64,000 nucleotides of DNA from Chersky-840 sp963794615 (GCA_963794615.1 CAWCEP010000006.1:186001-250000); one strand, 5' to 3'. Shown: positions 43,291 to 53,324, numbered from the stretch's first letter. The notes: a model not told the origin generated them from the letters alone. Program-made: numbers and translations.

Positions 43291-43587
43291 TCAGAGGTGG
43301 ACGAACGGCGCGTAGTGCTCCACGGTCGGAAAGGGGTCGTAAGCGTGGTGGAGGAGCCGGCGCCATTCCTGGTACCGGGCAGAACCCCGGAAGCCCTCGG
43401 TGTGGTCCTCCAGCTGCTCCCATTCCACGAGGAGCAGGTACCGCGACGGGCGCTCGAGGCACCGGTCCAGCCGTAGTGACCTGAACCCGGGCATGGAAGC
43501 GATGATGCCCTTGGCCTCATCGAACGCATCCTCGAAACGTTGCTCCTCGCCCCGTCGGACATCGAGACAGGCATGTTCGAGCACCAT
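43291..43587 (-). CDS. Antibiotic biosynthesis monooxygenase-like (ABM) protein
   Basis: The product is 98 aa from ATG 43587 (MVLEHACLDVRRGEEQRFED); the open frame continues upstream with poor coding character. The pattern is that of the ABM dimeric barrel: a first strand, helix FEDAFDEAKGIIASMPGFRS, strands LRLDRCLERPSRYLLLVEWE, helix TEGFRGSARYQEWRRLLHH and the end strand VEHYAPFV. The central WE-x-LEDH motif is common in this family. Enzymatic activity cannot be assumed. It is divergent from the lipoprotein hydrolase at 43697. Confidence 0.78.
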   Translation of the reverse strand: MVLEHACLDVRRGEEQRFEDAFDEAKGIIASMPGFRSLRLDRCLERPSRYLLLVEWEQLEDHTEGFRGSARYQEWRRLLHHAYDPFPTVEHYAPFVHL

Positions 43588-43696
43588 GGCCCCATACTGC
43601 GGCACGGCAGGCACGCAAGACCCCGCTTCCCCAGGTCCGGTTGCTGCCATCCCCACCGGAGATTGATGGCCCGTAGTGTCTCGGTGTGATCACGCC

Positions 43697-44857
43697 ATGA
43701 GCCTCTCGACCCATCGCCGGCGGAGGACGACGCGTCGCAGGTGCGGGCCGGCGGCAATGGTGCTCGTCGTGCTGGCGGGGCTCGGGGCCGGCTGCTCGAC
43801 GTCGTCGGGGGGAAGCGCAGCCGGCTTCGCCCACGCCGGCCCCTATGTAGTGGGGGCGACCACCCTCGACCTGGGGAGCGCGGGACCGAAACTCGGGGAG
43901 CGCCTGGCCACGATCTTCTACCCCGCCGACCCCTCCAAGCTCGGCGGCCACCCCCTCTTCAGCTACCAGCTCGAGGCGCCGCTCCCGGCCGTGCTGCGGG
44001 CCATCGTCCCGGCGAAATACAACAGCACGACCGTCGTCGATGCGCACGTGGGGGCGCCGCGATCTCCCCGCGGCCCGTTCCCGATCGTCCTCTTCAGCCA
44101 CGGCTTCGGCGCGTCACGCCTCTACTACTCGCATCTTCTGGTCGGGATCGCCTCGTGGGGATTCGTGGTGGTCTCGGCCGACTACCTAGAGCGGGGACTC
44201 CTCGCTCAGGCCACCCATCCCGATGTGGCGAGCACCCCGGCGGGGGACCTCACGACGATGTTCTCGTCGCTGGCCGCGGTCGAGAGGGCCTCGGCGCAGC
44301 CATCCTCGCCGCTGTCGGGAGTGGCCGATCCGCACAAGGTGGCCGCCGTGGGTCACTCGGCGGGAGGGCAGACGGCGTTCGACGCCCTGAAAGACCCCCG
44401 TGTCGACGTCGCCGTAGGTTGGGCGCCGGTCGGGCCCTCGGGGGCGCCGTCACACAAGCCGGCGATGATCATCGGCGCCCGGGACGACGTCGCCCTCACC
44501 CCGGCCACGCTCACCCACGAGTTCAGGACCTTCCCCGGGGCGACGCAATTCGTGGAGATCTCCGGCGAGGGTCACGACACCTACACCGACATCTGTACGT
44601 CCATCCGCGGCGGCACAGGGGGACTGGTGAGCTTCGCCGAGACACTCCACCTGGTCAGCCCCGAACTGGCCAAGCTCGCCAACAACGGCTGCAGTCCCAA
44701 GGACATCGCCCCCCAGCGTTTCTGGCCGATCGTGCAGTACTACACCGTGGCCGAGCTCCGCGCCGGGCTGGGGATCGACTCTGGTGGCGCGGGCCTCGCC
44801 GCTCCGACACCGAAGCAGTTCCCCGGTTTCGTGATCACCTACCGACAGCATTCTTGA
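43697..44857 (+). CDS. Secreted alpha/beta-hydrolase lipoprotein
   Basis: The product is 386 aa from ATG 43697; a GTG 21 nt upstream is possible. The signal peptide ends in the lipobox LGAGC. The hydrolase domain has IVLFSHGFGASRLYYSHLLV, FVVVSADYLERG, VAAVGHSAGGQTAFDAL (nucleophile Ser in GHSAGG), PAMIIGARDDVALTP (acid) and EISGEGHDTYTDI (His). This resembles the PAF-acetylhydrolase/cutinase-like (PETase-type) group of secreted esterases. Cys residues at DICTSIRGG and NNGCSPKD may form a disulfide. It probably cleaves esters outside the cell; the natural substrate is unknown. Confidence 0.8.
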   Translation: MSLSTHRRRRTTRRRCGPAAMVLVVLAGLGAGCSTSSGGSAAGFAHAGPYVVGATTLDLGSAGPKLGERLATIFYPADPSKLGGHPLFSYQLEAPLPAVLRAIVPAKYNSTTVVDAHVGAPRSPRGPFPIVLFSHGFGASRLYYSHLLVGIASWGFVVVSADYLERGLLAQATHPDVASTPAGDLTTMFSSLAAVERASAQPSSPLSGVADPHKVAAVGHSAGGQTAFDALKDPRVDVAVGWAPVGPSGAPSHKPAMIIGARDDVALTPATLTHEFRTFPGATQFVEISGEGHDTYTDICTSIRGGTGGLVSFAETLHLVSPELAKLANNGCSPKDIAPQRFWPIVQYYTVAELRAGLGIDSGGAGLAAPTPKQFPGFVITYRQHS

Positions 44858-45062
44858 ACCGAGACGGTTTCCACCCTCGGGGCCGACCGATCGGGCTCGA
44901 TCGAGGGCCGGGCTCGGGTGGCGGCCATACTGAACGCCCATGCGAATCGGCCACCGGCACGCGGTGCACGGCTCGTGCGCCGCGGTCACGACGCTCCGGC
45001 GCCACCCTGGTTACCGTGGTGCACGTGGCCCACCTCCGTCGACGACACGCCCGGAGGATCCG

Positions 45063-45677
45063 ATGAGCAAGGAGCGGCTCGAGACCTTCAGCGACGGTGT
45101 CTTCGCCATCGCCATCACCTTGCTGATCCTGACCATCGCGCCACCCAGCCACTACGCGGATCTGGCTCGTCAATTGGGAAGCCGGTGGCCGGCTTTGGCC
45201 GCCTACGTCGTCAGCTTCGTCGTGATCGGGATCATGTGGTTGAACCATCACACGATCTTCAGCCATCTCGACCACATCGACCGCGGCTTGTTCTACCTCA
45301 ACCTCGCCCTCCTCATGACCATCGTCTTCATCCCCTATCCGACGGGCGTGTTCGGTGAGGCGTTGCGCCGGGGCGTGGGGGCGAGGACAGCCGCCGTCTT
45401 CTACACCGCCGTCATGGCCATCAACGCGCTCGTGTGGGCCGCCCTGTGGCTGTACGCGTCGGTGGGCCGTCGCCTGCTCGGCCCGAGGTTCCCCGAGTCC
45501 CAGCGCACGGTGGCCACGATCCTGTTCGTGGCCGGCGTCTTCGTCTATAGCGCCTCGATCGGCGTGGCCTTCATCAATCCGTACCTGTGTCTCGCTGTCC
45601 AGGGAGCGCTGGCGCTCTACTATGCGCTGGATCCCATCTCGCGCCGCACCGCACGCGAGCAGGCCACCCCGACATGA
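45063..45677 (+). CDS. TMEM175-family (DUF1211) K+ channel-like membrane protein
   Basis: The product is 204 aa. ATG 45063 follows GGAGGA at ideal spacing. It opens MSKERLETFSDGVFAIAITL, the conserved R-x3-FSDG motif of the first helix in TMEM175 proteins. About six TM helices follow (AYVVSFVVIGIMWLNHH, LFYLNLALLMTIVFIPYPTG, TAAVFYTAVMAINALVWAAL, TVATILFVAGVFVYSASIGV, LAVQGALALYYAL). Bacterial members conduct K+ as tetramers without a TVGYG filter. The stop overlaps the next start by 4 nt, so it is coupled to the DUF2127 gene. Confidence 0.85.
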   Translation: MSKERLETFSDGVFAIAITLLILTIAPPSHYADLARQLGSRWPALAAYVVSFVVIGIMWLNHHTIFSHLDHIDRGLFYLNLALLMTIVFIPYPTGVFGEALRRGVGARTAAVFYTAVMAINALVWAALWLYASVGRRLLGPRFPESQRTVATILFVAGVFVYSASIGVAFINPYLCLAVQGALALYYALDPISRRTAREQATPT

Positions 45678-46465
45678 GACGGCGGCCTCCCACCCGCTAC
45701 GAGCTGCTGACCTGCGCGTGGGAGGACCACTATCTGGTAGGGCTCGACGCCGCCGACGTCACGGGGGCCGACCCGGTGCTCGTGCGCGAGTACGACGGCC
45801 TGCGGTGGCACCACTGTCTGCGTTGCGGCTGTTGGGTCGTCAAGAACCCACCCCCACACCCGACTCGCGACCGTGTCCCCACTCGGGACGAGGTCGAGCT
45901 CCCGCTCCGGGGGCCCCTGTTGCGCGACCGGTACGTCCTGCGGCTGATCGCGCTCGATCGAGCCCTCCACGTCGTCCTGCTGGCGTCGCTCGCCTTCGTC
46001 ATCTTCTTCTTGGCCGGTAACCACGCCGCCCTCGAGCGGGACTACACCCAGATCCTGCAGTCCTTCGGAGGACCGTCGCGCGCCCATCCGTTCCTGGGAC
46101 GCCTGCAGCACTACTTCACGATCACCCCCCGCCACCTCGACGAGGCCGGCGCCGGTGTCGCCGCCTTCGCCGCCCTGGAGGCGGTCGAGATGGTGGGCCT
46201 GTGGTTCGCCCGGCGGTGGGCGGAGTACCTGACGTTCATCGCCACCACCGTCCTGCTCCCCCTGGAGGTCTACGAGCTCACCTCGGGTGTCAGCGTGCTG
46301 AAGGTCATCACCTTCGTGATCAACCTCGTCATCGCGCTCTATCTCCTGTGGGCCAAGCGGTTGTTCGGGGTCAACGGTGGGCATCGGGCCGAGGCGGCAC
46401 GCCGACGCGCCGCCGGTGACTGGGGAACGCTCGAGCACGACCGGGACGGTGCGGTCGCCCGCTGA
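45674..46465 (+). CDS. DUF2127 membrane protein with N-terminal Cys/His segment
   Basis: The product is 263 aa starting at ATG 45674 within an ATGA overlap. The first 75 residues are hydrophilic, with RWHHCLRCGCWVVKNPPPH, which looks like a small metal-binding site. Four TM helices follow in DUF2127 style: LHVVLLASLAFVIFFLAG, EAGAGVAAFAALEAVEMVGL, WAEYLTFIATTVLLPLEVYE (with the usual EVYEL) and ITFVINLVIALYLLWAKRLF. DUF2127 proteins are of unknown function. Coupling to the TMEM175-like gene suggests a shared membrane process. Confidence 0.75.
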   Translation: MRRRPPTRYELLTCAWEDHYLVGLDAADVTGADPVLVREYDGLRWHHCLRCGCWVVKNPPPHPTRDRVPTRDEVELPLRGPLLRDRYVLRLIALDRALHVVLLASLAFVIFFLAGNHAALERDYTQILQSFGGPSRAHPFLGRLQHYFTITPRHLDEAGAGVAAFAALEAVEMVGLWFARRWAEYLTFIATTVLLPLEVYELTSGVSVLKVITFVINLVIALYLLWAKRLFGVNGGHRAEAARRRAAGDWGTLEHDRDGAVAR

Positions 46466-46514
46466 CCTGCGCCGCCACCACCCCGGGGCCGGGTGAGCCG
46501 GTACCGTCGTCGCC

Positions 46515-47225
46515 GTGGGCGACCGGGCAGTGTGGGAGGCCGAGGCCGAGCACTGGGTGCGCTGGGCCCGCACGCCGGGCCACGACGCCTACTGGTTTTA
46601 CCGCGACTCGTTCTTCGACGTCGTGGTGCCCGCCCCCGGCGGCCTGACCCTCGAAGTCGGTTGTGGCGAAGGAAGGGTTACCCGCGACCTCGCCGCCCGT
46701 GGCCACCGGGTCGTGTCCCTCGACGGCTCGACCACCCTCCTCCGTCACGCCCGGGCATCCGATCCCTCGGGCCGCTACGTGCAGGGCGCCGCCGACTCCC
46801 TTCCCTTCGGCGACGGCGTGGCCGACGTCGTGGTCGCCTACAACGCGCTCATGGACTTCGACGACATGCCCGGTGCGGTCGCCGAGATGGCGCGCCTGCT
46901 CGCACCCGGCGCGGCGCTGTGCCTCTGCATCACCCACCCCGTGCTCGACGGCGGCGGGTTCGACTCCGACGCCATCGACGCCTCTTACCGCCTCCGCGAC
47001 CCGTACTTCGGCCGGCACCGCTTCGACGCCACCGTCGAGAGGGATGGCGTCACCGTCCGGTTCAGGGGCTGGAGCCATCCCCTCCAGGACTACGTGGGCG
47101 CCGTGGTCGGCGCGGGCCTGGTCATCGACATGGTGCGCGAGCCCGTCCCACTTGCTGGGGCTCGCGACCACGAGCGCTGGCACCGCTATCCCATGTTCCT
47201 CCACCTGCGTGCCGTGAAACGCTGA
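46515..47225 (+). CDS. Class I SAM-dependent methyltransferase
   Basis: The product is 236 aa from GTG 46515. The Rossmann core is clear: LTLEVGCGEGRVTRDLAARG (motif I), VVSLDGSTTLLRHAR (acidic residue binding the SAM ribose), YVQGAADSLPFGDGVADVVV (motifs II/III) and LLAPGAALCLCITHP. The N-terminus (VWEAEAEHWVRWARTPGHDA) and the C-terminal cap are typical of small-molecule methyltransferases of the Methyltransf_11 type. The acceptor is unknown. It lies 49 bp after the DUF2127 gene on the same strand and may be part of that operon. Confidence 0.85.
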   Translation: MGDRAVWEAEAEHWVRWARTPGHDAYWFYRDSFFDVVVPAPGGLTLEVGCGEGRVTRDLAARGHRVVSLDGSTTLLRHARASDPSGRYVQGAADSLPFGDGVADVVVAYNALMDFDDMPGAVAEMARLLAPGAALCLCITHPVLDGGGFDSDAIDASYRLRDPYFGRHRFDATVERDGVTVRFRGWSHPLQDYVGAVVGAGLVIDMVREPVPLAGARDHERWHRYPMFLHLRAVKR

Positions 47226-47421
47226 GCACCCCCCGGCTTCACCCGTCGAGCGCAGCGCCGTGGTGGCACCGGGCCGTCGCCCGGGCCGGATGCGCACGCC
47301 ATGCGTCACGGGGCGTTCACGACCCCGAAACGGGGGCGACACAGAGCCCTGCCAGGGTGTCGATGTCTGGCGCGCTCGATGCACGCCGGACGTCCAGCCG
47401 ACCGCGAGAGGACCCGACGCC

Positions 47422-48426
47422 ATGAGCTACCAGGCCGAATACATCTGGATCGACGGGACAGAGCCGTCCTCGCTCCTGAGGAGCAAGACCCGGATCGTCG
47501 CCGACGGGAAGGAGCCCGGCATCTGGGGCTTCGACGGCTCGAGCACCAACCAGGCGTCGGGGGACGACTCGGACTGCGTCCTGCGACCGGTCTTCACCTG
47601 CCCCGACCCCCTACGGCGCAGCGGCGACAAGCTCGTGATGTGCGAGGTCCTGCTCACCGATTTCACCCCCCACCCCACCAACACCCGGGCTGCCTGTGCG
47701 GCCGCGGCCGAGACCTACGCCGACCAGGAGCCCTGGTTCGGGATCGAGCAGGAGTACACCTTCTTGCAGGGGGGGCGTCCCCTGGGGTGGCCCGCCCAGG
47801 GGTTCCCGGCTCCCCAGGGGCCCTATTACTGCGGGGTGGGCGGCGACAAGATGCCGGGGCGCGACATCGTCGAGCGCCACACCGTGGCCTGCCTGGACGC
47901 GGGGCTGGCCATCGAGGGGACCAACGCCGAGGTGATGATGGGCCAGTGGGAGTTCCAGATCGGCGTCCTTCCGCCCCCTGCCGTCGGGGACCAGCTCTGG
48001 GTGGCCCGGTGGCTGCTCTTCCGCATCGCCGAGGACTTCGGGGTCTTCGCCACGCTGGAGCCCAAGCCGGTGCTCGGCGACTGGAACGGCGCCGGGGCCC
48101 ACACCAACTTCTCCACCAAGGCCATGCGGGGGGACGGCGGCTGGGACGCCATCATCGCCGGCTGCGAAGCGCTCGGGAGGAACGTCGAAGAGCATGTCCG
48201 GCACTACGGCGTAGGCATCACCGAACGCCTCACCGGGGCGCACGAGACGGCGCACTGGTCGACGTTCAGCTACGGCACCTCCGACCGGGGCGCCTCGGTG
48301 CGGATCCCGTGGGCCGTGGCCCAGGACAAGAAGGGCTGGCTGGAGGACCGGCGCCCCAACGCCAACATGGACCCCTACGTCGTGAGCGCGCTGATGGTCA
48401 ACACGATCTGCGGCGCGGCGCTCTAG
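47422..48426 (+). CDS. glnII: Type II (eukaryote-like) glutamine synthetase
   Basis: The product is 334 aa from ATG 47422 (MSYQAEYIWIDGTEPSSLLR); upstream codons in the frame have no family match. Length and motifs are those of GSII, not the 470-residue GSI: WGFDGSSTNQASGDDSDCVL, WFGIEQEYTFL (metal Glu), AEVMMGQWEFQIG (metal Glu and active site), GDWNGAGAHTNFSTKAMR (ATP and metal His), and DRGASVRIPWAVAQDKKGWL with ERRP-like EDRRPNANMDPY at the end. It makes glutamine from glutamate, ammonia and ATP. GSII is not adenylylated; the GSI Tyr loop is absent. It is convergent with zwf. Control by nitrogen is likely but no site is visible. Confidence 0.94.
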   Translation: MSYQAEYIWIDGTEPSSLLRSKTRIVADGKEPGIWGFDGSSTNQASGDDSDCVLRPVFTCPDPLRRSGDKLVMCEVLLTDFTPHPTNTRAACAAAAETYADQEPWFGIEQEYTFLQGGRPLGWPAQGFPAPQGPYYCGVGGDKMPGRDIVERHTVACLDAGLAIEGTNAEVMMGQWEFQIGVLPPPAVGDQLWVARWLLFRIAEDFGVFATLEPKPVLGDWNGAGAHTNFSTKAMRGDGGWDAIIAGCEALGRNVEEHVRHYGVGITERLTGAHETAHWSTFSYGTSDRGASVRIPWAVAQDKKGWLEDRRPNANMDPYVVSALMVNTICGAAL

Positions 48427-48528
48427 GTCGTCGCCCCGTGAGCCCACACACGATGACGTGCCGGCCGACACTCCAAAGGCTCAGTCCCGCGCCGGTGTCT
48501 CCGGCCCCCGGGGGCGCGGAAGACCGGG

Positions 48529-49978
48529 TCATGGGTTGGGATGCTGGCGCCACCCGCGTTCGAACGGCAGGCGCCACGAGCGCGGGGCGATGAGCTCCTG
48601 GATCGCCGATGGCCCCCACGACCCGACCCGGTAGAGCTGGACCTCGGGCGGTGACTGGAGGAGCGGCTGCGAGACCTCCCACAGCCGTTCGATGCCCTCG
48701 GCGTTGGTGAACAGGGTCTGGTCGCCGCTCATGGCGTCGTGGATCAAGCGCTCGTACGCCTCGAGCACGCTCTGGGCGTGGTCGGTCTCGTGCAGGGCGA
48801 ACTGCAGGCTCAGCTTGTCGAGCTTCATGCCCGGTCCCGGCTTCTTCCCGTAGAACGACAGGGACAACCGCGACGAGTCCGCCAGGTCGAAGGTGAGGTG
48901 GTCGGGGCCCTGGGTCCCGACCCCGGACCCGGGCGGGAACATGGACTTGGGGGGCTCCCGGAAGGCGATGGAGACGATGCGCGCCCCTTCGGCCATCTCC
49001 TTGCCGGTGCGCAGGAAGAACGGCACCCCGGCCCAGCGCCAGTTGTCGATCTCGCAACGCAACGCGATGAACGTCTCGGTGTCGGAGTCGCGCGCCACCC
49101 CCTCGCTCCAGCGATACCCCTCGTACTGGCCCCGCACCACCTGGGCCGGGTCGAGGGGTCGCAGGGAGCGGAAGACCTTGTTCTTCTCTTCGCTGATGGC
49201 ACGCGGCTCCAGCGCCGTGGGCGGCTCCATGGCCACGAAGGCCAGGATCTGGAAGAGGTGGGTCACGACCATGTCGCGGAAGGCGCCGGTCTGCTCGTAG
49301 GTCCACCCCCGAGAACCGATGCCGAGTGTCTCGGGCACGTCGATCTGGATGTGGTCGATGTGCTGGCGGTTCCAGATCGGCTCGAACAGCCCGTTGGCGA
49401 AGCGGAAGGCCAGGATGTTCTGGGCCGCCTCCTTCCCGAGGAAATGGTCGATGCGGTAGACCTGGTCTTCGGCGAAGACCTCCTGCACCACGGCGTTGAG
49501 CCGCCGGGCGCTCGGGAGGTCGGTCCCGAAGGGCTTCTCCATGATGATCCGGGCCCGGTCGGTGAGCTCGGCGTCGCCGAGGGTCCGCACCGCTACGCCC
49601 GCCGCGGCCGGGGGGACACTCAGGTAGTGCAGCCGGCGTGCCTTCTCGCCGAGCTCGTGCTCGGCGGTGGCGACGGCCCGGGCCAGGCCCGGCGCCCCCT
49701 CGGATCCCGACACGTAGCGGAGCGTGGCCCGGAACCGAGCCCAGTCCTCGTCGGCGACCTCACCCCGGGCGAACTCGTCGATCGCCTTGCGGGCGAGGTC
49801 CCGGTAGTCGTCGTCATCGAGCTCGTCGAGGGCGGTGGCCACGATGCGGGCACTCGGGGAGCAGGTGGGCACGCGACAGGTGGAACAGCCCCGGGAGGAG
49901 CTTGCGCCGGGCCAGGTCGCCGGTGCCTCCGAAGAGCACGATGACGTGCGGGGGCAGCCAGTCGTGAGTCTCGGTCAT
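48529..49978 (-). CDS. zwf: Glucose-6-phosphate dehydrogenase, one +1 frameshift near the N-terminus
   Basis: The main frame (to 48529) has the whole catalytic core: IIMEKPFGTDLPSARRLN, YRIDHFLGKEAAQNILAFRF (the conserved substrate-binding RIDHFLGKE), DHIQIDVPE, and the C-terminal domain. The NADP-binding start lies in another frame, from ATG 49978: VIVLFGGTGDLARRKLLPGL, the GxxGDLA fingerprint. One extra base near 49848 separates the two; removing it gives LLPECRIVATALDELDDDDY, in line with the family. Restored length is about 483 aa. It starts the oxidative pentose phosphate pathway and supplies NADPH. The break in such a gene is more likely a sequence error than a real loss. Confidence 0.88.
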
Positions 49979-50137
49979 CGAGGTGGGCCCGTGCGGGGGG
50001 AGGGTGTCATGAGGTGTTCCTACCGCGTCCCGGGGGTGCGGAGACGCATGTCCGGTCCCGACGCTATGCCCGTTTCGTTGCCGACGACGTTGCCACCGAT
50101 GCGTGCATCGTGTGAACGGCGAGGCGGACCGCGCGGC

Positions 50138-52594
50138 TCAAGCCGCGGCCGGGAACGACGGCGGCGCGTCGGCCGGAGTCGCCCCCCAGGCGGCGTCGGG
50201 GGACCGGCCCAGGGTGAAGTCGAGTTGGGCCCCCGTCGCAGCGACGGTCGGCGGGCAGCCACGGGCAGTCGTACGGGGTCGTGGCGGTAGGGGCGGTCGT
50301 CGCGGTGGCCGCGGTCGCCGGCGTTCCCCTGCGCCCGTCGTCAACTCGCTGCATGCGCCGGTCGGCGCCAGCCCGGCGACCTCGAGGCCGTGGACATAGG
50401 GCGTGGCCGGCGACGCCCCCGGTGCGTCGATGACGATGGCGCTCCCGTCGCCGAGCGCGATGGTGACGTGGGGGAAGAGCGGGCTCGCCAGCACGAGCTC
50501 GCCGCGGCCCGGGGTCTCGGGGTAGAGGCCCATCGCCGCCCACACGTACCACGACGACATCGCCCCCAGGTCGTCGTTGCCCGGCTCCCCGTTGGGCGTG
50601 GGCCGCGTACAGCGTGGTGACGATGCGCCTGACGACGTCCTGGGTCCGCCACGGCGCCCCGGCGTAGTCGTACTCCCAGGGGATCCCGAGCGACGGCTCG
50701 TTGCCGGCCCAGTCATAGGGCTGCTTGCGTCCCGCGTTGAGCTGGGTGAAGAACGTGTCGAGCTTGGCCACCACCGCGTCGTTGCCGCCCAGCGCGTCGA
50801 ACAGGCCCCGCAGGTTCTGGGGGACGCTCCAGGTGTACTGGATGGCGTTGCCCTCTTCGAACCCGACCTGGCCGATGCCGGGCAGCGAGGAGCGTTGGAA
50901 GGCGGGGCCGGGCGGGAAGGTCCCGTCGGCCCGGCGCCCGGCCAGATAGCCGGTGGCCGGGTTCACGAGGTTCTGCCAATTCTGGCGCCCGCGCCAGGAA
51001 CGTCCCGGCGGTGGCCGGTGTCCCCGGCCGCCTGGGCCAGCTGCGAGATGGCGAAGTCGTCGATGGCGTACTCCAGGGTCTCCGACCCGCCCACGGTGTA
51101 GGGGAGGGACGTGAGGTCGAACGCGCCGGCCTGGACGTAGCCCTTGGCCAGGTACTGGGCCAGGTCCTGGCGCTCGAAGTGATGGTCGGTGGTGACGTCG
51201 GGGTCGGTGGCTCCCCTGACCATGTCCGCCAAGCGCCTCGGGCACGTCGAAGCTCCGGGCGCCGAAGGCGTACGCCGACGCGATGAAGGCGTCGGCGGAG
51301 TCGCCGTTCTGCTGGGCCGCCTCGAGGTTGGCCACAGGCCACTTGGGAAGGCCTCCGCCCTGGGCGGCGTCGGCGAGGAGCGACGTGACCATGTCGCTCG
51401 TCCGCTGCGGCACCAGGATGGCCAGCAGCTGCACCTCGCTGCGGTAGATGTCCCACCGCGAGAAGTTGGCGTACTGGGTGTAGCCGCCGGCCACATGCAC
51501 CTTGCCGTCGAAGCCGAGGTAGTCGCCGTTGGCGTCGTCGAACACACTGGGCTCGAGCAACGAGTGGTACAGCTCGGAGTAGAAGGTGCGCTCGTCGCCG
51601 TAGCTGCCCCCGCCCACCTGGATCCGGCCCAGGAGCTGGTTCCAGGTGGCGGTGTCGCGTCGGCGCAGGGCGTCGAGGTCCCAGCCCGGGCGCTCGGCGT
51701 CGATGTTGAGGCGAGCGTCGGCGACGCTCACGAACGACACGCCCACCTGCATCTGCACCGACGCGCGTCGTGGAGGCGAAGGTCACGTACGCCCCCGACT
51801 GCGCCCTGGTGCTCGAGCGCGACCCGGGCCGTCACCGTCGTGCCGTGCCATGTCCCGAAACTCCGGAAGCGGCGGTCGAAGCGGGCCGCGAAGTACAGCC
51901 GGTAGTCGCCCGACGTGCCACAGAAGTCCCCGCTCACCACCGATCCGTCCACCTCGCCGCTCGCCCACGACCGTCACCGCCGAGCGTCGCCGACCCCGCC
52001 GCGCTGTCGGCCACCTTGAACAGCACGTTGGCGGCGCGCGTTCCCGGGGAAGCTGAACCGACCCAGGCCCGCCCTCGTCGTCACCGCCAGCGCGACGCGC
52101 ACCGGGGGGCCGGCCCACGGTGACGGCGTAGTTGCCCGGGCTCGCCTCCTCGGTGGGGTGGGAGAAGGGCGAGCTCGAGGCGGCGGGGTCGGTGCCGATG
52201 GCGCCCACGGTGGGGAGGATCGGGATGTCGCCGTAGACCGCACAGCCCGGACCGCTCATGTGCGTCAGGCTGAACCCGGTGATGGCCGAGTCCTTGGTAG
52301 GAGTAGCCCCCACCCGACGTCCGGTCCGGAGTCGTGTCGGGGCTCCACTGCAGCATCCCGAAGGGCATGTCGGCGCCGGGGAAGGTGTCGATGCTCCCCA
52401 CGCTCTTCCCCCCCACGCCCGGTGCCCAGAAGGTGTCGACGAGCGGCGCTCGGGGCCACGCCGTCGGGAGAGGTCGGACGCGGTGCGGTGACCGGAGACG
52501 ACGTCCCGGCGCGCGGTGACGACGGCCCGCACGCGCCGAGGATCCCCATCACCAGGGCCATCACCGCGAACCGGACCGAGGATCCTGCCGGCAT
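50138..52594 (-). pseudogene. GH92-family alpha-mannosidase lipoprotein, many frameshifts
   Basis: Starts near ATG 52594 with a lipoprotein signal (AVMALVMGILGAC). Family motifs appear in order but in changing frames: VGSIDTFPGADMPFGMLQWS, ITGFSLTHMSGPGCAVYGDI, FFPHPTEE-like SSPFSHPTEEASPGNYAVTV, SGDYRLYFAARFDRRF, TFYSELYHSLLEPSVFDDAN, ANFSRWDIYRSEVQLLAILV, QYTWSVPQNLRGLFDALGGN, PYDWAGNEPSLGIPWEYDYA and NDDLGAMSSWYVWAAMGLYP (the catalytic-acid region of GH92). At least seven single-base shifts separate them. The restored length of about 815 aa is normal for the family, so no large part is lost. GH92 enzymes remove alpha-mannose using Ca2+. Either a pseudogene or a badly called stretch of sequence. 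Confidence 0.8.
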
Positions 52595-52729
52595 GGTCCG
52601 GACCCGAGGCGACACCCGCTCGCACCAGCGGCACGCTAACGGTCATGGGTCGGTGCCGACAGCCTCACCCTCACGGGGCGATCCAGCACCAGGCGGTGAC
52701 GCGGGCGTCACGGCACGACGACGGGACGG

Positions 52730-53173
52730 CTACCCCGCGTCGTGGCGAGCAAGGAGAAAGGTACCGGTCGACCGGCTCACGAGCCGGCCCTGGCCGTCGC
52801 GGGTGGTGGCCTCGCCGTAGGCGACCTGCCGGGCCATGCGCACCACGTCGCCACGCACCGAGACGGCCTCGCCCAGCTTGGCGGGCCGCATGGTCTCGGT
52901 CTTCATCTCGAGGGTGCCCCGGGTGCGGTCGCGCCCCGGCAAGGCGGCGTTGATGGCGAAGTTCATCGCCGCGTCGAGGATCAGCGAGTGGATGCCGGCC
53001 TGGGCCGTCCCGTGGGGGTTGCAGGCGAGGGCGGTCGGGGTCCAGGTTCCTGCGACCCAGCCCAGGTCCTCCCCGTCGACGCCGTAGGACGTGAAGGCGG
53101 CACCCACGAGCCCGATGACCTCCATCCCGCCGTCGCCCAGCCAGCGGTCCATGTCCTTGACTCGGCCCGTCAC
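52730..53173 (-). CDS. PaaI-type hotdog thioesterase
   Basis: The product is 147 aa from GTG 53173; ATG 53152 is an alternative. The hotdog fold pattern is visible: WTPTALACNPHGTAQAGIHS (NPHGTxHGG-like block holding the catalytic region), LILDAAMNFAINAALP (the central hot-dog helix), TLEMKTETMRPAKLGEAVSV, and AYGEATTRDGQGRLVSRSTG. The family hydrolyses acyl-CoA thioesters such as those of phenylacetate or fatty acid intermediates. It is divergent from the thiolase gene at 53325, which also acts on acyl-CoA, and the two share a 151-bp promoter region with a TetR-type palindrome. Confidence 0.82.
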   Translation of the reverse strand: MTGRVKDMDRWLGDGGMEVIGLVGAAFTSYGVDGEDLGWVAGTWTPTALACNPHGTAQAGIHSLILDAAMNFAINAALPGRDRTRGTLEMKTETMRPAKLGEAVSVRGDVVRMARQVAYGEATTRDGQGRLVSRSTGTFLLARHDAG

Positions 53174-53291
53174 GGCGCCAACCGTAGCGTCGGGCCGTCC
53201 GGCGCCACGGGCGGCGGACGGAAGAACTCCCTGGTCACAGTGGGCACGAGCGGCGCGGATTGACCGCTAAGGTGACGACGAGGCAAAATCT

Positions 53292-53305
53292 TGACCGATC
53301 AGTCA
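53292..53305. promoter_or_regulatory. TetR-type operator palindrome upstream of the thiolase
   Basis: TGACCGATCAGTCA is a 14-bp inverted repeat with one mismatched pair, centred on GATC. It overlaps a TTGACC -35-like element and ends 19 bp before the thiolase start. TetR-family repressors of acyl-CoA metabolism use operators of this general form. No TetR gene lies in the window, so the regulator must be elsewhere. Confidence 0.5.
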
Positions 53306-53324
53306 GTTTTCGGGAGGAGCCGCC

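Noticed and set aside
48480..48528. Terminator between glnII and zwf
   Set aside because: A GCCCCCGGGGGC palindrome is present but leaves no loop and no T-run follows.
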